The translations under genes were made by a program, and so were the position numbers. A DNA stretch of 64,000 nucleotides, taken from positions 124,001 to 188,000 of the forward strand of contig JACJWF010000003.1 in the NCBI GenBank assembly GCA_020637295.1. The letters are read 5' to 3'. The notes beneath the pieces were generated by a model. That model saw nothing but the letters and a program-made list of their open reading frames with translations, searched no databases and had not been told where the DNA came from. This DNA comes from Acidimicrobiaceae bacterium (lineage in GTDB: Bacteria > Actinomycetota > Acidimicrobiia > Acidimicrobiales > Ilumatobacteraceae). How positions within the stretch are numbered: position 1 is the stretch's first letter; each line of letters opens with the position of its first letter. Shown here piece by piece: positions 58,036 through 64,000 of the stretch.

Positions 58036-60384
58036 CTAGTAGCTGCCCTCTTCGTGGCGGTCGACACCGAGGAGCTGGACGAGGTCTTCGTGGAGCTCCA
58101 TCCACACGTCGTGGTAGCTGCCGCACATGACGCCGGTGAACATCTTGGTCTCGCCGCCCTCCAGGCGGGCGAGTGAGCTGGTGAGGCGGTGCGAGTACGA
58201 CTCGAAGCGCGGCACGGCGGCACGGAAGCCGGCCACCACCGGCATGGCCTGCTGGTGCAGCGCGCGCAGGTCGGCGATGCGGCCGCGGTCGTAGTCGGCG
58301 TCGGTGTGGTCGTTGGGCTCGCCGCCCTTGGTCTGCCAGTCGTTGCACAGCGCCTTGAAGTCGTTGTTCAGGTCGAGGAAGTGGTCGTAGTGCTCGCGCA
58401 GGCCGTCCACCTCGTGACCCGGCACGTCGCGCAGCAGCTCGGCGTGGCGCTCCCGGCCGTCGGGGGTCAGCTGCCACAGGTTGCGAGCGGGGATGTGCTT
58501 GCACAGGCCGCGCTCCACGAACGCGGCCAGCAGCTGCTCCACGCCTTCGGCTTCCACGCAGGCGATCTCGGCGACCACGTCGGGTTGGGCGAAGCCCTTG
58601 ATCCGCAGGGCGTGCAGCAGCACGAACTCGTGGTCGCCGTAGGCGGCGGCGACGACCACGGCACCCGTGGACTCGGTGGCTGCGGCGGCCGGCGGGCGGT
58701 GCTCCACGGGCTCGGCGGCACCGGGCGAGCTGTCGGCCAGGTCGGCCAGCGTGTCGGCGCTCACCCGCCCGGCCTCCAGCAGGGCCTGGGCCACGGCCAG
58801 CCGGGCGATGGGCACCCGGTAGGGGGAGCAGCTGACGTAGTCCACCCCGCAGGCGACGAGGAACTTGGCGCTTTCCGGGTCGCCGGCCTGTTCGCCGCAG
58901 ACGCCGATCTTGATGGCGGCCGAGGCGTCGCGGGCGTTCGAGCAGGCGTACTGGATGATCCGGCCGACGCCGACCTGGTCAAGCGACTCGAAGGGGTCCT
59001 TCTCCAGCAGTTCGGTGCGCAGGTACTCGGGGATCAGCCGGCTGCCGACGTCGTCGCGGCTGAACGCGAAGACGAGCTGGGTGAGGTCGTTGGTGCCGAA
59101 GGAGAAGAAGTCGCTGACCTCGGCCAACTCCCCGGCCACCAGTGCGGCCCGCGGGGTCTCCAGCATCGCCCCGATCTTCAGCGACCCGGACATGCCGGTG
59201 TCGGCGATGGCCTCGGCCACCCAGCGGCGGGCCATGTGCATCTCCGACGGGTCGACGACGAGGGGGATCATGACCTCGACGTCCGGGTGGCGGCCGTCCC
59301 GCCGGGCGGCGAGCACGGCACGGAACAAGGCCCGCATCTGCATCTGGTACACGCCGGGCTTGATGACACCCAGGCGCACGCCGCGGGTGCCGATCATCGG
59401 GTTCACCTCGTGCAGCCGGCGGACGGCGGCGAGCTCCACGCGGCCCTCGGCGTCCAGCGTGCCGAGCGCGTCGGCCACGACCAAGCGTTCGAGGTCGGGA
59501 AGGAACTCGTGCAGCGGCGGGTCGAGGAGGCGGACGGTGACGGGCAGGGCGTCCATCGCGGCGAGGATGCCCTCGAAGTCCGCCTGCTGGGCGGCCTCCA
59601 GGGCGGCCAGGGCGGCGCGCTCCTCGGCGGGGTCGTCGGTGAGGATGAAGCGGCGCACCAGCGGCAGGCGGTCGTCGGCGAGGAACATGTGCTCCGTGCG
59701 GCACAGGCCGATGCCCTCGGCGCCCAGGCGGCGGGCGTGGGCGGCGTCGGCCGCGTTGTCGGCGTTGGCCCGCACCATCACGGGCACGTCGGCACCGGCC
59801 CGCACCCGGTCCGCCCAGTCCAGCAGGGCCTCCAGCTCGGGCGGGGCCTCGGTGGTGCTGGTGGTGGCGGCGCCGAGGAAGACCTGCCCGGTGCGCCCGT
59901 CGATGGAGATCTCGGTGCCGGGCGCGACCACGCGGTCGCCGATGTGGAGGCCGGCGTCGTCGATGACGATCTCGCCGGCACCCACGACGGCGGGAATGCC
60001 CCAGCCGCGGGCCACGACGGCGGCGTGCGAGGTGATGCCGCCGCGGGTGGTGAGGATGCCGCGGGCGCTCTGCATGCCGAGCACGTCGTCCGGCGTGGTC
60101 TCGTTGCGGACGAGGATGACGGCCTTGCCCTCGTCGGCGGCGTCGATGGCGTCGTCGGCGGTGAGGACCACGATGCCGGAGGCCGCGCCCGGCGATGCCC
60201 CGAGGGCGGAGGTCAGCAGGATCCGGTCGGCCGACTCGTCGAAGGTGGCGTGCAGGAACGTGCCGATCTCGCTGGCGGGCACGGCCAGCAGGGCGTCGGA
60301 GATCGCCGCCGGCCCCTCGCGCCGGGCGCGCTGCACGGCGTCGCGGATGACGCTGGCGATCGATGTTCCGTTGGATGTGCTCAC
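58036..60384 (-). CDS. PPDK-like phosphohistidine / PEP-utilising enzyme lacking the ATP-grasp domain
   Basis: A 782-residue relative of pyruvate phosphate dikinase. It starts where PPDK residue about 335 would be, so the N-terminal nucleotide-binding domain is missing. The swivelling phosphohistidine domain has TRGGITSHAAVVARGWGIP with H120. The PEP/pyruvate TIM barrel has EGIGLCRTEHMFL and GVCGEQAGDPESAKFLV, then the catalytic SCSPYRVPIARLAVAQ. From about residue 570 a C-terminal part unlike PPDK includes a possible winged helix (EFVLLHALRIKGFAQPDVV) and a helical segment. Without ATP-grasp it may act on a phosphoryl donor from a partner. GTG 60384 is assumed to be the start. Confidence 0.78.
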   Translation of the reverse strand: MSTSNGTSIASVIRDAVQRARREGPAAISDALLAVPASEIGTFLHATFDESADRILLTSALGASPGAASGIVVLTADDAIDAADEGKAVILVRNETTPDDVLGMQSARGILTTRGGITSHAAVVARGWGIPAVVGAGEIVIDDAGLHIGDRVVAPGTEISIDGRTGQVFLGAATTSTTEAPPELEALLDWADRVRAGADVPVMVRANADNAADAAHARRLGAEGIGLCRTEHMFLADDRLPLVRRFILTDDPAEERAALAALEAAQQADFEGILAAMDALPVTVRLLDPPLHEFLPDLERLVVADALGTLDAEGRVELAAVRRLHEVNPMIGTRGVRLGVIKPGVYQMQMRALFRAVLAARRDGRHPDVEVMIPLVVDPSEMHMARRWVAEAIADTGMSGSLKIGAMLETPRAALVAGELAEVSDFFSFGTNDLTQLVFAFSRDDVGSRLIPEYLRTELLEKDPFESLDQVGVGRIIQYACSNARDASAAIKIGVCGEQAGDPESAKFLVACGVDYVSCSPYRVPIARLAVAQALLEAGRVSADTLADLADSSPGAAEPVEHRPPAAAATESTGAVVVAAAYGDHEFVLLHALRIKGFAQPDVVAEIACVEAEGVEQLLAAFVERGLCKHIPARNLWQLTPDGRERHAELLRDVPGHEVDGLREHYDHFLDLNNDFKALCNDWQTKGGEPNDHTDADYDRGRIADLRALHQQAMPVVAGFRAAVPRFESYSHRLTSSLARLEGGETKMFTGVMCGSYHDVWMELHEDLVQLLGVDRHEEGSY

Positions 60385-60440
60385 GTTCCGGGTCCCCCCT
60401 GTGTGACGTCGGACACTGTACCGAGTGGCCTGGCGGTCGG

Positions 60441-60941
60441 TCAGATCGACTCGCCGGCGGCGCGGGCCTGCGCCCGTTCCAGCGCCAGTTGCATCAGCGG
60501 GCGGTTGCCCTCCTGCCAGCGCATGTGGAGCGACTTGCGGTGGATCCTCCACCCGCCGTCCGTGCGGATCAGGCCGTCGTCGTAGTAGCCGCCGAGCGTG
60601 TAGATGTCGCCGCCGGGCGCGCCGACATAGACGTGGTCGGCCCGCACGTAGGCGCGGATGCGGGCGCGGTCGCCGTCGAGCTCGACGATCGGGTTGGTGA
60701 TCGTGTGCTGGGTGGCGTCGAGGCCGGGGAATAGCGCTGCGGCCCTGGCCACCCAGTCGTCGGCCCTCCACACGCCGATGCTGGTCGGGCGGTACGACGA
60801 GTAGTCGAGGTCGATCTCCTCGGTGAACACGGCCCGGTACTGCGCCCAGTCGCGGCGGTCCAGCCCGTCGGCGAAGCGGTACAGCACCTCCTCGACGGCC
60901 AGCCGGTCGGCCAGCGCGGTGAGGTCCACCGGCCGGGTCAT
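60441..60941 (-). CDS. NTF2-like (SnoaL-like) protein
   Basis: A 166-residue alpha+beta-barrel protein with ALADRLAVEEVLYRFADGLD and WAQYRAVFTEEIDLDYSS at the N-terminus. Such proteins include small isomerases and hydrolases or non-catalytic subunits; no active-site residues can be fixed here. Its stop to start overlap with the aldehyde dehydrogenase gene upstream is 4 bp, so they are translated together. Confidence 0.72.
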   Translation of the reverse strand: MTRPVDLTALADRLAVEEVLYRFADGLDRRDWAQYRAVFTEEIDLDYSSYRPTSIGVWRADDWVARAAALFPGLDATQHTITNPIVELDGDRARIRAYVRADHVYVGAPGGDIYTLGGYYDDGLIRTDGGWRIHRKSLHMRWQEGNRPLMQLALERAQARAAGESI

Positions 60942-62404
60942 GCCAGCGCCCTCAGGGCGTCGGCGACCTCGGCCGGGTCGGCGCCGGCAGGCAGCTGCAT
61001 GGCGACCAGCTCGCCGTACTCGTCCAGCCCGTGCGGGCCGAGCTCGCGGCCGACGCCGGACTTCTTGAACCCGCCGAACGGCGCCAGCACGTTGAACCGG
61101 CCGCCGTTCAGCGCCACCTGGCCGGTGCGCAGGCGGGCGGCGATAGCGGCCGCGGACGGCAGGTCGGCGGCCCAGACGGCGCCGGACAGGCCGTACTCGC
61201 TGTCGTTGGCGATGCGCACGGCGTGGTCCAGGTCGTCGGCGGCGATGATGCTGAGCACGGGGCCGAACACTTCCTCCTGGGCGAGCGTGGCGTCGGGCGC
61301 CAGGCGGGAAACCACGGTCGGCTTGGCGTAGTAGCCGCGGTCGAAGCCGTCCGCCCGGCCGGCGCCGCCGGTGAGGACCGTGCCGTCACGGTCGGCGGTG
61401 GCCAGCAGTTCCTGCACGCTGCGGTACTGGCCGGCGGAGGAGATCGGGCCGACTTCGGTGGTGCGCTCCAGCGGGTCGCCGACGGCCATCGCCGCCACGG
61501 CGGCCGCGGCCCGTTCTTCCACCTCCGCCAGCGCGTCGCGGGTGACGACCAGACGGGTGAGGGCCGAGCACGTCTGGCCGTTGTTGATGAAGCAGCCGCG
61601 GACGGAGTTGGCGACGGCCTGCTCCAGGTCCGCCCCGGGGGCGACGACCGTGGCGGACTTGCCGCCGAGCTCCAGCCCGAGGCGCTTGATGCCCGGCGCG
61701 GCGAGCGCGGCGACGCGGGCGCCGGCGGAGGTGGAGCCGGTGAGGCTGACCATGTCCACCAGCGGGTGGGAAGCCAGCACCTCGCCGACCTCGGCGCCGG
61801 CGCCGGTGACCAGGTTGATGACGCCGGCGGGGATGCCCGCCTCGTGGGCGATCTCCAGCAGGTCGAACGCGGCCAGCGGGGCGACGCTGCTGGGCTTGAG
61901 GACGGTGGTGCAGCCCTGCAGCATGGCGGGGGCGAGCTTGGCGACCAGCTGGTAGAGGGGGTAGTTCCACGGTGTGATCGCCCCGACGACGCCGACGGGC
62001 ACCCGGATGAGCACGGAGGTGCCGAGCACCTCGACGGGGTCCTGCTCTTCCGCCGCAGCGGCCATGCTGCGCAGCACGTTGACGGCCAGGCCGACCTGCA
62101 CGCGCTCGCTGGTGGTGATCGGCGTGCCGACCTCGCGGGCCATCATCTCGCTGAGCGCCGTGTTGCGCGCCTCCAGCCCGTCGGCCAGAGCACGCACGGC
62201 GGCGATGCGCTCGGCACGGCGGGTGCGCGACCAGCCGTCGAGCGCCCGGGCGCTGGACTCCAGCGCCGCGACGGCGTCCGCGGCGTTGCCGGCCGGGACC
62301 GTGCCCATCACGTCCTCCGTGTGGGCGTCGATCACCTCGATGGTGCCCTGCCCCTGCGGCGCGCGCCACGCCCCGTCGATGTACAGCTCGCTGCGTTCGA
62401 TCAT
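60938..62404 (-). CDS. NAD(P)-dependent aldehyde dehydrogenase
   Basis: A 488-residue ALDH. Motifs are GAITPWNYPLYQLVAKLAP, VSLTGSTSAGARVAALA, the general-base LELGGKSATVV and the nucleophile in CFINNGQTCSALTRL. The C-terminal EEVFGPVLSIIAAD and FGGFKKSGVGRELG are standard. It is only moderately similar in motifs to the enzyme at 12079-13437. It precedes the NTF2-like gene with a 4-bp overlap. Substrate unknown. Confidence 0.88.
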   Translation of the reverse strand: MIERSELYIDGAWRAPQGQGTIEVIDAHTEDVMGTVPAGNAADAVAALESSARALDGWSRTRRAERIAAVRALADGLEARNTALSEMMAREVGTPITTSERVQVGLAVNVLRSMAAAAEEQDPVEVLGTSVLIRVPVGVVGAITPWNYPLYQLVAKLAPAMLQGCTTVLKPSSVAPLAAFDLLEIAHEAGIPAGVINLVTGAGAEVGEVLASHPLVDMVSLTGSTSAGARVAALAAPGIKRLGLELGGKSATVVAPGADLEQAVANSVRGCFINNGQTCSALTRLVVTRDALAEVEERAAAAVAAMAVGDPLERTTEVGPISSAGQYRSVQELLATADRDGTVLTGGAGRADGFDRGYYAKPTVVSRLAPDATLAQEEVFGPVLSIIAADDLDHAVRIANDSEYGLSGAVWAADLPSAAAIAARLRTGQVALNGGRFNVLAPFGGFKKSGVGRELGPHGLDEYGELVAMQLPAGADPAEVADALRALA

Positions 62405-62443
62405 GCCGCGAAGTTACTGCACACGGAGTCCTGAAACTAAGTG

Positions 62444-64000
62444 CTACGGGTCGCGGTGCAGATGGTCGAGCACCCCTTCGGTGTCCATCCGGTCGACGGC
62501 ACCCCAGGACGCCACGGTCGCGGCGTCGTTGCCCGTGACCGCCAGGAGGAACGGCTCGCGTTCGATGGCGAGCAGCAGTGTGTCCGTCTCCGCGGTGACG
62601 GTGGCGATGCGCGGCACATCGGCCAGCAGCGCGATCTCACCGAACCCGTCGCCGCGTTGGATGTGGCGCTTGAAGCGACCGCCCATCTCCACCCGGACCC
62701 GGCCGTCGACGACGGCGTAGAACCGGTCGCCGGTGTCGCCCTCGCGGATGACCTCCGTACCGGCGGTCACCGGCATCTCCGTGGCGGCGCGGGCGACGCC
62801 CTCCAGCGCGGGGGCCTGCAGGTGGGTGAAGGCCGGCAGTTCGCGCAGCAGCCTGATCGCGACGACCGGAACCGTCGCACTGCGATCGGCGTGCCGAACG
62901 GCGCGGTACGACAGCGCGAGCACCACCGTCAAGGTTGCAGCGACGCCGACGAGCGCGGCCCGGCCGCCGCTGGTCGCGATGAGGATCTGGACCATCAGCG
63001 AGCCGAGGACCATGCCAACGGCGCCGGTCACCTCGACCAGCGCGAAGACCGACGCGAGGGCGTCGGCCGGCGCCGAGCGCTGCAGCAGCATGCGCGCCGT
63101 CAATTCGACGACCGCCCGGCCGATGCCCGCCGCGGCGAGGCATCCGACGGCGAGCACGGTGTGGGCCGGCAGGGCGCCGACGAGTATGAGCGCCAGCGCG
63201 CTGATCGCCACACCCAGCGACAGCAGCGGGGCCAGGCGCCGCGTGCCCACGACGGCGGCGAGGGCGAGGCCGCCGAGGATGCCACCGGCGCCGAACGCCG
63301 CACTCAGCAAACCGGTCCCGGAGGCCGCCATGCCCAGCAACTCCACGGCGACGACGACGTAGACGAGGTCGAGCGCGCCGACCACGAACTGCTGCACCGC
63401 CAGCAGGCCGAGCACCGGCCGGACGCCGCGCCGCTCGCCGAGCCCGCGGAAGCAGGCGCGCATGGCCCGCAGAGGGTTGACCCGCGGGGTGGCGGCCACG
63501 GGACCGATCGCGGCACGGCGTCGTCGGCGCATGGCGGGCACGGCCGAGGCCGCGGAGAAGGCGGCAAGGCCGGCGACCGCCGCCAGCGTGAGGTCCGGTC
63601 CGCGGGCTGCGATGGTTCCTGCGGCGAGCAGCGGCCCGGCGAGGACCGCGGTGTTGTCGATCCATCCGGTCAGCAGGTTGGCGGCAGTGAGCTCGCCCAC
63701 GGTCCGCACGCTGCTGGGCATCAGCACGGCGTAGCACGGTCGGATGAGCGCGGTCGCGGCCACGAACACCGCGGTCGAGGCGACCACCGTGGCGAACGGG
63801 GCGTCGAGGACGAGCAGTGCAGCGGCGCCACCGCCGCCCACCAGTTGGGTCAGGTGGGCGAGGAGGACCACCCGCTCGGGGCGGCGACCGTCCGCCGCCG
63901 GCCCGGCGAGCACCGCGGTGACCACCGACGGCAGCAGGAGCCCCAGTGAGGTGAGGCCGGCAGTGTGTGCGCCACCGGACTGGTAGGCCGCGACCAGGAT
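62444..64000 (-). CDS. MFS transporter fused to a C-terminal cyclic-nucleotide-binding domain (partial at right edge)
   Basis: The frame is open from the right edge to the TAG at 62444-62446; the visible 518 residues start inside the first membrane segments. About ten hydrophobic helices cover residues 1-385, with a first loop AGPAADGRRPERVV of MFS type. The last 115 residues are a cNMP-binding domain: FTHLQAPALEGVA, GTEVIREGDTGDRFYAVVDGRV, and FGEIALLADVPRIATVTAETD. The fusion suggests transport controlled by cAMP or cGMP, but cargo is unknown. A GTG at 63925 is an internal possible start. Confidence 0.82.
   Translation of the reverse strand: MLVAAYQSGGAHTAGLTSLGLLLPSVVTAVLAGPAADGRRPERVVLLAHLTQLVGGGGAAALLVLDAPFATVVASTAVFVAATALIRPCYAVLMPSSVRTVGELTAANLLTGWIDNTAVLAGPLLAAGTIAARGPDLTLAAVAGLAAFSAASAVPAMRRRRRAAIGPVAATPRVNPLRAMRACFRGLGERRGVRPVLGLLAVQQFVVGALDLVYVVVAVELLGMAASGTGLLSAAFGAGGILGGLALAAVVGTRRLAPLLSLGVAISALALILVGALPAHTVLAVGCLAAAGIGRAVVELTARMLLQRSAPADALASVFALVEVTGAVGMVLGSLMVQILIATSGGRAALVGVAATLTVVLALSYRAVRHADRSATVPVVAIRLLRELPAFTHLQAPALEGVARAATEMPVTAGTEVIREGDTGDRFYAVVDGRVRVEMGGRFKRHIQRGDGFGEIALLADVPRIATVTAETDTLLLAIEREPFLLAVTGNDAATVASWGAVDRMDTEGVLDHLHRDP

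Overview
The window comes from the chromosome of a high-GC actinobacterium. Gene order (acpS, nnr, alr, tsaE, tsaB, rimI, tsaD), an F420-type luciferase-fold oxidoreductase, a 13E12-like HNH/DUF222 gene behind a mycobacterial-type LexA box, many leaderless starts (TANNNT about 6 nt before the start codon) and secreted RCC1 proteins point to Actinobacteria. Class Acidimicrobiia (Ilumatobacter-like) is my best guess, but it is an inference from gene content. I see no rRNA, CRISPR array, insertion sequence or prophage. Four tRNA genes are present.

Layout. 1-9.6 kb: housekeeping run acpS, nnr (NAD(P)HX repair), alr, tsaE-tsaB-rimI-tsaD (t6A tRNA modification plus protein N-acetylation) and a THUMP RNA methyltransferase, most with 4-bp start/stop overlaps; a two-gene ABC exporter is set on the other strand. 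9.6-10.6 kb: a repeat-dense non-coding stretch next to a small winged-helix-like gene. 10.6-17.0 kb: catabolic genes (three class I glutamine amidotransferases, an aldehyde dehydrogenase, an FGGY kinase and a sphingosine-phosphate-lyase-like PLP enzyme). 17.1-17.6 kb: a second inverted repeat pair and a paralogue of the small winged-helix-like gene. 17.7-29.2 kb: respiratory complex I genes nuoABCDHIJKLMN without nuoEFG, ending in an overlapping MidA/NDUFAF7-type methyltransferase. 29.3-33.1 kb: kup and acs. 33.2-42.8 kb: a large membrane-anchored protein with a metallopeptidase-like fold lacking its HExxH, YajQ, tRNA-Tyr, an Uup-like ABC-F protein, a secreted protein with 14 RCC1 repeats, and a GNAT enzyme. 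42.9-47.0 kb: translation block tRNA-Thr, tRNA-Met, tuf, rpmG, tRNA-Trp, secE, nusG, rplK, rplA. 47.0-55.2 kb: an acyltransferase-3/SGNH protein, an M20 amidase, and a lipid or steroid acyl-CoA unit (SDR, acyl-CoA synthetase, thiolase-like protein, DUF35) facing an LLM oxidoreductase. 55.2-58.0 kb: small accessory patch (LexA-controlled HNH gene, PASTA protein, HicAB toxin-antitoxin). 58.0-64.0 kb: a PPDK-like enzyme without its ATP-grasp domain, an NTF2-like protein, an aldehyde dehydrogenase, and an MFS transporter fused to a cyclic-nucleotide-binding domain that runs off the right edge.

The best candidate for something undescribed is a two-copy family of roughly 100-125 residue winged-helix-like proteins (10178-10558 and 17318-17614). 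Each lies beside oriented or inverted repeats of about 25 bp that share the core CGATTTCGATTC. Both genes also share the start context CATCAGT followed 6-7 nt later by ATG. Their function is unknown.
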